Below, one piece after another: positions 6,224-13,865 of a stretch of 13,986 bases of DNA (the first letter of the stretch is position 1; the number at the start of each line of letters is the position of its first letter). A program made the translations under genes and the position numbers. Source of the DNA: Candidatus Omnitrophota bacterium (lineage in GTDB: Bacteria > Verrucomicrobiota > Verrucomicrobiia > Limisphaerales > UBA1319); assembly GCA_023473405.1 (NCBI GenBank), contig JAMCZD010000476.1, positions 1 through 13,986 on the forward strand, written 5' to 3'. Under the pieces are notes generated by a model, which was given only the letters and a program-made list of their open reading frames with translations, was not told the DNA's origin and did no database searches.

Positions 6224-8551
6224 CTATTTGGATTTGGCGGAGAGGGTGATCAGGTCGATCAGGATGCGTTCGGTTTCCGCCATGGTTGCATCCACGACGG
6301 GCATGGAATCGTCTTCCGATTTGGTTTCGGAATCCGAATCACTAGTGAGGTTTTTGTTGACCGACGCAATCAAGTCGTTGGTTTGGGCTAAAGGAGGGGG
6401 CAATCCCGGCAGGTCGGCCTGTTTAAGAGTCAATTCGTAGACTTTCTGGTCAGGCGCCGGGCGGGCGAGGAGTTCCTTTTTGCGGGTCTGTTGGCGAGCG
6501 TCGGCTTCCTGTTTTTCTTTCCATCGCTGTGCCTCGTTAAGGGAGATTGTTTTATCGGCGAGGGCCTTTTTGACTCGCTCGATTTCAGCTCGAAGATAGA
6601 TAAAGTCCGGATCGGTGGCCAGGCGCTCGTCGGAGAGTTTTTTCAATTCGGGCAGATAAGCCTGGACCATATTCACGGGTTGGAACGAAGCGCTCGGCAC
6701 AGTGTCCCATGGGAGGGCGTTGGGCAGCGAGGATTCACCTATCTCGGCATAATCACTTGGCGATGGCAGGCAGACGTCGGGTTTCACACCATCCAGTTGC
6801 GTCGAGGCGCCGTTGGCGCGGTAGAATTTGCGGATGGTAAGTTTCAGCGCGCCCGGATTATTGGTGGAGTCGAAGCCGAATTGGCGCATGTATGGTTCGA
6901 GCTGGATCAATTGTTGAACGGTGCCCTTGCCGAAGGTGGAGGAGTCACCGACGATCACGGCTCGGCCGTAATCCTGCAAGGCGCCGGCCAGAATCTCCGA
7001 GGCGGATGCGCTGAAGTGGCTGGTCAGGACGATCATGGGGCCATCGTAAAGGACGGAGGGGTCGCGGTCTTCGCCTTCGGAGATGCTGCCATCGTAGCTT
7101 TTAATCTGAACGACTGGGCCTTTCTTGATGAACAGGCCGGTGAGGTCGATGGCTTCTTCCAATGCGCCGCCCCCGTTGCGGCGCAAATCCAGGATCAGAC
7201 CGCTGATCTTTTCCTGGTTCAATTTGTGGAGGAGGCGGGCGACGTCGGCGGTGGTGCTTTTGAGTCCCACGCTTTTTTCGGCGGTGGGCATTTCGGAGTA
7301 GAACGATGGGAGATCGATGATGCCCAAACGCATCTCATGGCGGTCGGGCAGTTCGACGATTTTTGCCTTGGCCTCTTGCTCTTCCAGTTTGACCTCGTCG
7401 CGAACCAGGGTAACTACCCGTCGAGTTGACGGATCGCTGGCGTCGGCGGGTATGATCGTCAGGCGCACCTTGGTGCCTTTGGTGCCACGGATCATTTCGA
7501 CCACCTTGGCAAGCTTCATATCGACCACGTCGACGGTTTCCTGGTTTTCCTGGGCTACGGCGATGATCCGATCATTGGGTTTGAGTTTTTTGCTCTTTTC
7601 CGCAGGTCCACCCGGAACGAGTTGGACGATTTTGCAGTAACCATCCTCGGACTTGAGCAGGGCGCCGATGCCGAACAAGGACAATTTCATGCCTATGGCG
7701 AAGTTCTCCAACTGGGCTGCGCCCATATAATCCGAGTGCGGATCGTAAGCGTGGGTTAAGGCGGTTAGATAAATCTGGAAGACGTCGCCGCTGTCGTATT
7801 CATCAAGGAACCGCTGCATCCGCGTGTATCTGCGTTCGATGATTTTTACAATTTCATCCGGCTTTTCCTTGTTCAGTATTTCCTGGAGAAACTCGTAACG
7901 CACCCGTTCGCGCCACAGTTTCTTGGCATCTTCGAGGTCCTTGGGGCGCGGGGCGGTCCGGCGGTTGTATAAATAGCGTTCATTGCCGGTGAAATCGAAC
8001 TTTTCGGTTTTCAGCAATTGGTTGACAAATGTTACCTGCTGAGCAAAGCGCACTCGCATCCGGTTGAAGATGACATAAGCCGGCGTGGTGTCGCCTCGTC
8101 TCAAGATCAGGTCGTCCAAGCGGTACCGATACGGCTCGAATTCCTTTACGTCGGTTTGCAGGAAGATGAGGTGCAGCGGATCGAGGGCGTCAAGGTATTG
8201 ATCGAAAAACTTGGAGGAAATCTCGTCGTCGATCTGGTGTTGGAGGTAATGGCTTTTGGTCAGCAGCAACGATGTGATTCGGGCAATCCCGGCTGAATCC
8301 GGCTGTGGGACAAGGGCGGCAGCATTGGTGGATGGTTCGGCGGCGGGCGATTCGGCGTGGTCGGGGACGGCGCTGGTGCCGTCGACCAGAATCGCCGGTG
8401 TCGCGGATTTGGAGCATATCCATTGGGTCAGTCTGGTTGCCGGGACGCCCTGGTAAGCCTGGAGGCAGGCCATGGCGGCTGCCAAGATTAGGAAGAGTCT
8501 GAGCCACCACAATTTGGAACGAGGTTCAGTATTTCGCTTAATCGGAATCAT
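6224..8551 (-). CDS. C-terminal processing (tail-specific) protease Prc/Tsp, S41A family
   Basis: 775 aa from the ATG at 8551. It is a periplasmic serine protease that cleaves proteins from unstructured C-termini. In E. coli it degrades SsrA-tagged periplasmic proteins and processes envelope proteins. An N-terminal signal/anchor (about residues 13-35) is followed by a variable Ala/Pro-rich linker, a helical Tsp N-terminal domain (about 90-280), a PDZ domain (about 285-380) and the S41 catalytic domain. The Ser-Lys dyad is visible as Ser516 in FSASASE and Lys542 in FGKGTVQQ, with Asp527 in QDYG; this matches E. coli Tsp apart from one extra residue in the loop. The C-terminal part (620-740) is helical and charged, like the DUF3340 segment. 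It is longer than E. coli Prc (about 680 aa), mainly at the N-terminus. A TTG at 8554 directly precedes the ATG and is an alternative start. GGAAAG 8 nt before the ATG is a reasonable ribosome binding site. Confidence 0.95.
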   Translation of the reverse strand: MIPIKRNTEPRSKLWWLRLFLILAAAMACLQAYQGVPATRLTQWICSKSATPAILVDGTSAVPDHAESPAAEPSTNAAALVPQPDSAGIARITSLLLTKSHYLQHQIDDEISSKFFDQYLDALDPLHLIFLQTDVKEFEPYRYRLDDLILRRGDTTPAYVIFNRMRVRFAQQVTFVNQLLKTEKFDFTGNERYLYNRRTAPRPKDLEDAKKLWRERVRYEFLQEILNKEKPDEIVKIIERRYTRMQRFLDEYDSGDVFQIYLTALTHAYDPHSDYMGAAQLENFAIGMKLSLFGIGALLKSEDGYCKIVQLVPGGPAEKSKKLKPNDRIIAVAQENQETVDVVDMKLAKVVEMIRGTKGTKVRLTIIPADASDPSTRRVVTLVRDEVKLEEQEAKAKIVELPDRHEMRLGIIDLPSFYSEMPTAEKSVGLKSTTADVARLLHKLNQEKISGLILDLRRNGGGALEEAIDLTGLFIKKGPVVQIKSYDGSISEGEDRDPSVLYDGPMIVLTSHFSASASEILAGALQDYGRAVIVGDSSTFGKGTVQQLIQLEPYMRQFGFDSTNNPGALKLTIRKFYRANGASTQLDGVKPDVCLPSPSDYAEIGESSLPNALPWDTVPSASFQPVNMVQAYLPELKKLSDERLATDPDFIYLRAEIERVKKALADKTISLNEAQRWKEKQEADARQQTRKKELLARPAPDQKVYELTLKQADLPGLPPPLAQTNDLIASVNKNLTSDSDSETKSEDDSMPVVDATMAETERILIDLITLSAKSK

Positions 8552-8621
8552 CAACGAGTCTTTCCGCTATTGGATTCTAGTTCTAATTTGAATGTGAGGT
8601 TAGACCGACATCGCCAAACAT

Positions 8622-8657
8622 TCAAGAGGCCTCTAAAAATAAAACCGCCGCTCTCAT
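8622..8657 (-). CDS. Possible 11-codon leader ORF upstream of prc
   Basis: The minus strand has AAGGAG, 7 nt, then ATG and the peptide MRAAVLFLEAS followed by TGA, ending about 70 nt before the prc start. This is the strongest Shine-Dalgarno match seen in the window, in front of the shortest frame. It could be a translated leader controlling prc, or a remnant of a lost gene. The peptide has no run of one amino acid that would indicate classical attenuation. A palindrome AGAGGCCTCT (8625-8634) overlaps its stop. Confidence 0.3.
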   Translation of the reverse strand: MRAAVLFLEAS

Positions 8658-8669
8658 TGTGAAGCTCCT

Positions 8670-8698
8670 TTTCAATCCGTCTCCCGATCCGTTGTCAA
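8670..8698 (-). promoter_or_regulatory. Weak candidate promoter for prc
   Basis: On the minus strand a perfect TTGACA (8698-8693) is followed after 17 nt by TTGAAA (8675-8670). The -10 box fits only 3 of 6 consensus positions. If used, transcription would begin close to 8663, placing the start site beside or inside the ribosome binding site of the small leader frame. That makes joint use of both less likely. Confidence 0.2.
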
Positions 8699-8771
8699 GA
8701 CTGCTCGGGAAAAGGGCGGTTAAGTGAAGGACAAAGTGATGGGCAAAATTCAAAATCCGCCATAATGAAAG

Positions 8772-8795
8772 CGCCGGACATAGGACAGGCCGGCG
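8772..8795 (-). terminator. Possible terminator after the tandem hydrolase gene
   Basis: A 6-bp GC stem (CGCCGG 8772-8777, CCGGCG 8790-8795) with a 12-nt loop lies 18 nt past the hydrolase stop codon. In the direction of transcription it is followed by CTTTCATT, a poor T-tract. The position is right but the structure is weak. Confidence 0.3.
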
Positions 8796-8812
8796 GGTGC
8801 AAAGCTGCGCGA

Positions 8813-11263
8813 TCAATTCGATGCGGATGGACTTTCGGGCCAGTCCAGGTGGTGGCGCAGGAAATCGAAGGTGCCCTTGCCGTTGATGGTGTGCGGGCCC
8901 ACGAACCACTCGATCTCGGCTTGGTTTTTCAGGCCCAGTCTCGCCTCGTAAAGAAACCGCACCTTGGCGAATTCATAGCCCACGGTCTCATCCGGCGCCA
9001 CCGCGTCGAAATGACCTCGTTCGACCATGAACGGGCGGGGAGCGATCAGGGCGGCCATCTCGGCGTAATTGAAGGTGCTGCCCAGGTCGAACTCGAAGAT
9101 TTCGTATTCACCGGTTCGGATGTAACTGTAGGGGCTGCGGGTCGATGCATTCTTCCAGACCCATTCGTTAAAGTCGCCCGAGCAGATCGACAAACAGTAA
9201 TTTGTCACCAGGGCCGGAATTCGCATCGCTGACTTGCCGCCGTAGGACAGCCCGTAAAAACCGATCCGCCCGCCGTCAACGCAATCGAGCGATTTGAGCC
9301 AATCGGTGATCTGTTGGTGCTGCGGGACAATGATCGAGAAGAGCGTCTTCTTCAGCGGGTTCGCCTTGCGCTGCAAGGTGCGGAAACGGTCGCCAAAAAT
9401 ATACAGGTTCTGCGGCGCGAACGTGATAAAGCCAAGCTCGGCCAGCCGGGCGGCGAAGTCGTGGTAAGCCGCGCTATTGCCGGTGACGACATCCTGCGGG
9501 CGTCCCTCGAGCCCGTGTTGGCAAACCACGACGGGACGTTTTTCTCCGGGATGCAAGTCCTTGGGCAACAGTAGAATCCCGTAAGCGATCACCTCCGGGA
9601 ACACGTCCATCACCACCTCGTATCCGGTCCATTTAGGGGTATCATAAGCGAGGCGCGTGCGGACATGGGATGGCAGGAGCGGGCAGTCGAAGCGTCCGAT
9701 CACGTCCTGGTAGAAGAAATCGCGATACCACTCGAGGCTATGGGCGTAATTGGCGGGCGAGCTGGTGTCGAGTTTGGCCATGAATTGTTGCCGGACGTAG
9801 GGGCTTTCGGACAAGAGCCACTGGCTGTGACGGTCCAGCTCGTGGATTTGGCTTTGCTGGCGTGCCTCAGAATCAACCTGTTGCCGCCATGAATAGCTGG
9901 GCTTGCCCAGGTCATTCACGGGGGCATGGGAATCCAGGGCGCGCGAGAACCTCTCGAGCGCTTCCCGGGTGCCAAATGGTCCGTGGCCGTCGCCGCTCAC
10001 CACCAACTCGATCGACGGCGGCGGTTGCAGCCTTTGAAGCCATTGCCGCGCGCGGGCCACTTCCTGCTGCCCCCGCGAAAGCTCCGGAGTGGCCAGTCGT
10101 CCCGGAGCGCCCCCGGTGCCGGGGGGCACCACCAGTTCAGGTCCACGGGCCGCCTCGATCACCAGCGGGCGCGGGGCGATCATTCCCGCCAGCTCGGCAT
10201 CGCCGAATTGTTCAAGCAAACCGAACACGTTCCGGTAAACCGGCTCCTGCCAGACGTCCTGGCGGGAATCGAAATAACCGCTTACGCAGACGGCATCGAT
10301 GCGCGGATCGAGCGCGCCGGCATAAAGGGCCAACATCCCGCCTTCGCCCCAGCCGATCACCCCGATCTTCGAGATGCGCAGCTTTAAATGTGAGCCAGGG
10401 CGGGGAGAGTCAGCCGCGTCTTTGTCTCGAGCAGGCAGGTTTTTCTCATGTTCCAACCAATCCACTGCCGCCAGGGCCTTTTCGATCTCGTATCCGATTA
10501 TATGGCGGCCCAGCTCGAAGGCCGAGCGGTAGATATACTCGCGATTGGACAGTCTACCGTGGCTGGTTCCGCGGTTCACCAGCACCGGCACCAGCACCAG
10601 GCAGCCGCTGTCGGCCAGGATGCGGGCGAATTGGCTCTCCGGGGGCACGCCTTCTTCCAGACCGGAAATCTGTTCGGGCGTTTGGTCGGCATCGGGGACT
10701 GCAATCACGCCGGGCATTGTCGCCGCCGGGTCCAGTTTGACATGGTATTTCCGGGCCGCCGCATCCTCCATGGTCGCGGCCAACGGGATGAGCAAGAGGC
10801 CATCGCCATGAACGTCCCCGAAGGCGGGCCAACGGACATTATAAACCGTGTAATGGCGCCCTGCGGCGATCGCTTCATTCTCCGCCGCCGTCAAACCGCC
10901 GTCGCTATCGAGCGGGACCCTCTCCGGGCCGGGCTGGATGAACTCGAGATTCTTGAAGGGGATTCGTGGATCGCGCGCGCCCAGGATGTGGGCGAGGTGT
11001 TGTCGATTGGAGTTGATGGACGCGCTGTAATTTTCCGGTGATGAAAAATCGCGTTTCCAAAACCGGTCTCGATTCGTGAGCGATTCATCTATCTTGCGCA
11101 GCAAAAATCGGTCAACACCCGCAACGAGATTTGAGGCAATGTCCCCACGTATCCGGAGCGGTTCGGTTCCTGGCAAAGTGGGCGCCTCCTCATCGGGCCG
11201 GGCAACGAGGTTGGCGCTTAAGAATAAAACGAAGGTCAAAGCCAACTGAATGGGTTGGGTCAT
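8813..11263 (-). CDS. Secreted tandem alpha/beta-hydrolase (acetyl-xylan-esterase/dienelactone-hydrolase-like)
   Basis: 816 aa with an N-terminal signal peptide (residues 1-21) and two related alpha/beta-hydrolase domains, about 35-445 and 455-810. Both contain the MIAPRP/LIAPRP strand motif. The second domain has a complete catalytic set: nucleophile Ser673 in GLSYGG, acidic Asp753 (HFDAVAPDE; Asp758 is the alternative) and His791 in GPHTING. In the first domain the nucleophile elbow reads G304-W-G-E-G-G309, so glycine occupies the serine position, although a histidine (His427, GDGHGPFG) is still present. The first domain is therefore probably non-catalytic and may serve structure or substrate binding. 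Related enzymes hydrolyse ester groups on polysaccharides; the substrate here is unknown. The start is 25 nt after the stop of the upstream kinase, so co-transcription is possible. There is no good ribosome binding site within normal range: GGAG lies more than 20 nt upstream. Confidence 0.85.
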   Translation of the reverse strand: MTQPIQLALTFVLFLSANLVARPDEEAPTLPGTEPLRIRGDIASNLVAGVDRFLLRKIDESLTNRDRFWKRDFSSPENYSASINSNRQHLAHILGARDPRIPFKNLEFIQPGPERVPLDSDGGLTAAENEAIAAGRHYTVYNVRWPAFGDVHGDGLLLIPLAATMEDAAARKYHVKLDPAATMPGVIAVPDADQTPEQISGLEEGVPPESQFARILADSGCLVLVPVLVNRGTSHGRLSNREYIYRSAFELGRHIIGYEIEKALAAVDWLEHEKNLPARDKDAADSPRPGSHLKLRISKIGVIGWGEGGMLALYAGALDPRIDAVCVSGYFDSRQDVWQEPVYRNVFGLLEQFGDAELAGMIAPRPLVIEAARGPELVVPPGTGGAPGRLATPELSRGQQEVARARQWLQRLQPPPSIELVVSGDGHGPFGTREALERFSRALDSHAPVNDLGKPSYSWRQQVDSEARQQSQIHELDRHSQWLLSESPYVRQQFMAKLDTSSPANYAHSLEWYRDFFYQDVIGRFDCPLLPSHVRTRLAYDTPKWTGYEVVMDVFPEVIAYGILLLPKDLHPGEKRPVVVCQHGLEGRPQDVVTGNSAAYHDFAARLAELGFITFAPQNLYIFGDRFRTLQRKANPLKKTLFSIIVPQHQQITDWLKSLDCVDGGRIGFYGLSYGGKSAMRIPALVTNYCLSICSGDFNEWVWKNASTRSPYSYIRTGEYEIFEFDLGSTFNYAEMAALIAPRPFMVERGHFDAVAPDETVGYEFAKVRFLYEARLGLKNQAEIEWFVGPHTINGKGTFDFLRHHLDWPESPSASN

Positions 11264-11288
11264 GGTATATCAGTGGTGAGAATTACTC

Positions 11289-12878
11289 CTAGTCCAACAA
11301 CGGCTGGGCTACCTTGCTCAGCTTTTGGCACGGGGCCACCAGGGTGAATCGGCTGCCTCGCCCGGAGATGCTTTCAATCTGGAGGCTACCGCCGAACAGG
11401 CTCAGACGCTCGCGGATGCTGAACAGCCCAAAACCACGCGTTGACGAGCCGGCTGGGGATGGCTGGTTCATGTCGAAGCCCATCCCCTGGTCGCTTACCA
11501 CGATCTTGAGCTTGTTGCCGGCGATCTTGGTGACCTCGACTCGAGCGGTATTGACGCCAGCATGCTTAACCACGTTGAACAGCAATTCGCGGACAGCCTG
11601 GAAGAGCAAAACACGGACCTCCTCCTGTTCCGGCGAAGCGACGGGGTCTGCCTCGACAATGACTTCGAGATGGTGCTTTTCGTGCATCCATCGGCCGAGC
11701 CATTCCAACGAAGTTGCCAAGACGCTTTCATACAACGCAGGCGGGCTGAGCTCCATCGTCAGCGAACGCGAGGTCTGGATGGATTCATCCATCAATTCAA
11801 TCACCCGCCGGGCGGTATCCTGCGTGATTTTTGAGTTGCAAGGTCTGCGGAGAATTTCCAGGTGATACTTGGCGCTGACCAACAGTTGTTGCAGGTGATC
11901 GTGCAGTATTCGAGCCAGCCGCTGGCGCTCGCGTTCCTCGACCTGGGTCAATTCCAGGGCGAGTTTCCGCAATTGGGCCGTTCGCGCCCTGACTTTATGT
12001 TCCAGCTCCTGGTTGAGCTGTATGATCCTTTCTTCGCCCCGTATGATTTCGGTGATGTCGTGCCAGACGGCCACCGCGCCGGCCGGGTGGTCGCCGGCAT
12101 AAAGCGGGCTGGCGTTCACCTCGAAGGTCAGTCTTTGACCGCGCGAATTCTTCACCACGTAACGCTCGCCGCGAACCACTTCCCCACGCAAGGCACGGCG
12201 CGAGGGCAGCTTCGCACGGTCAACCGGGCGGCCATCAAGTTCCTGGATTGTGAAAGAAGGCAAGCATTCCCCAACAGCCTCGCCGTCGGCCCCGGTCGCA
12301 ATCAATCCCAGGATGGCCGTTGCCGCCGCGTTGGTTCTGACGGGAACGCCGGCGGCGTCGAAAACGACGACTGGCTCTTGCCAGGCATCGAAAACCGCCT
12401 TTAATTCGGCGGTCCGTCGCGCGGACTCGGCCAAGGCTTGCTTGAGGGCCTTCTCGGTATGCTTGCGCTCGACGGCGTAGCGGATTGCCCGGGCGATTTG
12501 AAGGCCGTTGGTCTGGCCCTTGATCAGGTAATCCTGGACGCCGCGGTGCACCGCCTCGATCCCGATCCGCTCGTCGCTAATACCAGTCAATACCACAATT
12601 GGCAGGTCCGGCGCACGTGTCTGAATGTGCGCAACCGTCTCGAGCCCCTGGCTGTCGGGAAGAGAGAGATCGAGCAAGATGACGTCGAATGAATTGGTTG
12701 AGAGTATGGCGATGGCTTCGTCAAGCCGTTGCGCTCTCACGAACGCCACCTTTTGGCTGGCGACCTGGCTCAATTCCTCCTGTAACAAGCAGGCATCCGA
12801 GTCGCTGTCTTCGATGAGGAAGACCCTGACTGTCTCATTGCGCATTACTGGTGGTTTGTCGAACAAATCGTCTGGCAT
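11289..12878 (-). CDS. REC-PAS-HisKA_3 hybrid histidine kinase
   Basis: 529 aa from the ATG at 12878; cytoplasmic, with no membrane segment. An N-terminal receiver domain (about residues 16-140) has acidic residues in IEDSDSD (Glu23, Asp24), phospho-acceptor Asp70 in LLDLSLPDS, Thr98 and Lys120. A PAS domain (about 145-278) follows, then a short coiled coil. The NarL-type dimerisation/phosphotransfer (HisKA_3) segment ERERQRLARILHDHLQQLL has the probable phospho-His326. The HATPase domain shows the N-box ELLFNVVKHAG, the G1 box DQGMGFD and the G2 region GFGLFSIRERL. HisKA_3 kinases usually phosphorylate NarL/FixJ-type DNA-binding regulators, and none is present in the window. The N-terminal receiver could take phosphate from the kinase encoded at the right edge (inference). 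A GTG at 12941 gives a 21-residue extension without domain character; an ATG at 12845 is a third option. The 12878 start has a weak AGG 9 nt upstream. Confidence 0.9.
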   Translation of the reverse strand: MPDDLFDKPPVMRNETVRVFLIEDSDSDACLLQEELSQVASQKVAFVRAQRLDEAIAILSTNSFDVILLDLSLPDSQGLETVAHIQTRAPDLPIVVLTGISDERIGIEAVHRGVQDYLIKGQTNGLQIARAIRYAVERKHTEKALKQALAESARRTAELKAVFDAWQEPVVVFDAAGVPVRTNAAATAILGLIATGADGEAVGECLPSFTIQELDGRPVDRAKLPSRRALRGEVVRGERYVVKNSRGQRLTFEVNASPLYAGDHPAGAVAVWHDITEIIRGEERIIQLNQELEHKVRARTAQLRKLALELTQVEERERQRLARILHDHLQQLLVSAKYHLEILRRPCNSKITQDTARRVIELMDESIQTSRSLTMELSPPALYESVLATSLEWLGRWMHEKHHLEVIVEADPVASPEQEEVRVLLFQAVRELLFNVVKHAGVNTARVEVTKIAGNKLKIVVSDQGMGFDMNQPSPAGSSTRGFGLFSIRERLSLFGGSLQIESISGRGSRFTLVAPCQKLSKVAQPLLD

Positions 12879-13010
12879 CAAGCCAAGCCTGACCAAATAA
12901 ACCAAGCCGGAAAGTGGCGGCGCTCGCCACGCCTCATTCACCCTGCCTGGATGGGCCGCGATATCGCTTTCAGTCGTGGCGAAGCTGTTTGCTGCCGCCG
13001 GACTTTTCTG

Positions 13011-13475
13011 CTAACGCCCCCGCTGTGGTAGTGTCACCACCGTCAACCAAAAGTCTTCAATGGCCTTGACCACGCTCATAAATTGCCGGAAATCAACCGG
13101 TTTGGTGATGTAACAGTTGGCGTGAAGTTCATAGGCCCGCAGAACATCTTGCTCGGCCTTTGATGTGGTTAGCACCACCACGGGGATTTGCCTCAGGTCC
13201 GGGTCCGCCTTGAGCTCCGCCAAGACCTCGCGCCCGTCCTTGCGCGGCAGGTTCAGGTCCAGCATGATGAGGTCCGGCTGCGGGGCGTTTGCATAGGGCC
13301 CTTGGCGTCGCAGAAACGCCATGGCTTCAACGCCGTCCTCGACCAGGCTGAGGCGGTTAAAAACCTTGGCTTCTTTCAAGGCTTCGATGGTCAACTCGGC
13401 GTCGCTGGGGCTGTCTTCTACCAGCAGAATCTCAATTGGCCGTCCTTCTGGCATATTAGGCGCTTTAAATTTCAT
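13011..13475 (-). CDS. Single-domain response regulator (Rcp1/CheY-like)
   Basis: 154 aa, essentially one receiver domain (residues about 14-140) with no output domain. The acidic pocket is Glu20-Asp21 in LVEDSPSDAE, the phospho-acceptor is Asp73 in IMLDLNLPRKDG, Thr103/Thr104 follow in VVVLTTS, and Lys125 is in YITKPVDF. The YITKPVDFxQFxxVVxAIEDFWLxVVxLP ending is typical of Rcp1-type regulators, which are usually paired with PAS/GAF or phytochrome-like kinases. The gene lies between such a kinase (partial, at the right edge) and the REC-PAS-HisKA_3 kinase, all on one strand, and probably shuttles phosphate between proteins rather than binding DNA. The ATG at 13475 is taken as the start; an in-frame ATG at 13454 also precedes the domain. 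Neither has a clear ribosome binding site. Confidence 0.92.
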   Translation of the reverse strand: MKFKAPNMPEGRPIEILLVEDSPSDAELTIEALKEAKVFNRLSLVEDGVEAMAFLRRQGPYANAPQPDLIMLDLNLPRKDGREVLAELKADPDLRQIPVVVLTTSKAEQDVLRAYELHANCYITKPVDFRQFMSVVKAIEDFWLTVVTLPQRGR

Positions 13476-13515
13476 CTATCGCATTGCGACGTCCAACCGA
13501 ACGCAACATGCGCGC

Positions 13516-13545
13516 ATCCTACTGGAACGGTCCAGCGTCGAGCAA
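13516..13545 (-). promoter_or_regulatory. Weak candidate promoter for the response regulator
   Basis: On the minus strand TTGCTC (13545-13540) is followed after 18 nt by TAGGAT (13521-13516), so transcription would begin near 13508, about 33 nt before the ATG. The spacer contains a small inverted repeat, CTGGA-ACGG-TCCAG (13522-13535), which could be an operator. Both motifs match only partly. Confidence 0.2.
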
Positions 13546-13611
13546 GCGAATAAACTCGTGTGGAGCGTTGAATCGTGAAGGCGTGAAGCGCGGAGCGTAA
13601 TAGCGTTGGAG

Positions 13612-13631
13612 CGCGGATGCCTTCATCCGCG
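13612..13631. repeat. Hairpin CGCGGATG-cctt-CATCCGCG
   Basis: A perfect 8-bp stem with a 4-nt loop. Diverged partial copies of its GATGAAGGCATCCG strand occur at 13792-13802 and 13847-13863, which suggests a small palindromic repeat family. There is no T-tract. Confidence 0.7.
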
Positions 13632-13714
13632 TGTGACCCCAGCGTAGCCACTTTAGGCCTGTTATATCACAACGGCGCGGCATGTCATCCACGAGGCAAG
13701 ATGGGACCGAATAA

Positions 13715-13739
13715 GGGCGGGGACGAGCCGTCCCCGCCC
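13715..13739. repeat. GC-rich hairpin GGGCGGGGACG-agc-CGTCCCCGCCC
   Basis: A perfect 11-bp stem with a 3-nt loop. Its inner part matches the hairpin at 6130-6146. Both copies lie downstream of one minus-strand gene and upstream of the next. A dispersed repeat or an mRNA-end-stabilising structure is more likely than an intrinsic terminator, because no T-run follows on either strand. Confidence 0.75.
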
Positions 13740-13811
13740 CCATTGGCCAGGTTGATCGCGAGCGAAATCAACCCACTGGTCCCACGCGCACGAAGGCATC
13801 CGAAAATCAGG

Positions 13812-13829
13812 GAAGCGCAGCAGCGCTTC
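13812..13829 (-). terminator. Possible terminator after the partial histidine kinase
   Basis: A 7-bp stem (GAAGCGC 13812-13818, GCGCTTC 13823-13829) with a 4-nt loop lies 36 nt beyond the kinase stop codon. In the minus direction it is followed by CCTGATTTT, an interrupted T-tract. The position suits a terminator; the strength is moderate to weak. Confidence 0.35.
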
Positions 13830-13865
13830 GCTACCAACGATCCAGCGTGGATGAAGGCAGCCGTA

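Larger units (their letters stand above)
13476..13865. other. Palindrome-rich 390-bp intergenic region
   Basis: This lies between the partial kinase and the response regulator, and no gene was recognised. It holds three perfect hairpins (13612-13631, 13715-13739, 13812-13829), GGAGCG repeated near 13562, 13592 and 13608, and three related GAAGGCA[T/G]CCG segments (reverse complement at 13618-13629, then 13792-13802 and 13853-13863). The spacing makes it doubtful that the kinase and regulator are read from one transcript without an internal promoter. Confidence 0.7.

Noticed and set aside
6491..7429. 312-codon open frame on the plus strand
   Set aside because: It lies wholly opposite the prc catalytic region, has no recognisable domain and reflects the codon bias of the real minus-strand gene.
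9862..10740. 292-codon Arg/Pro-rich open frame on the plus strand
   Set aside because: It is antisense to the tandem hydrolase. The low-complexity Arg/Pro/Gly composition is typical of a shadow of a GC-rich gene.
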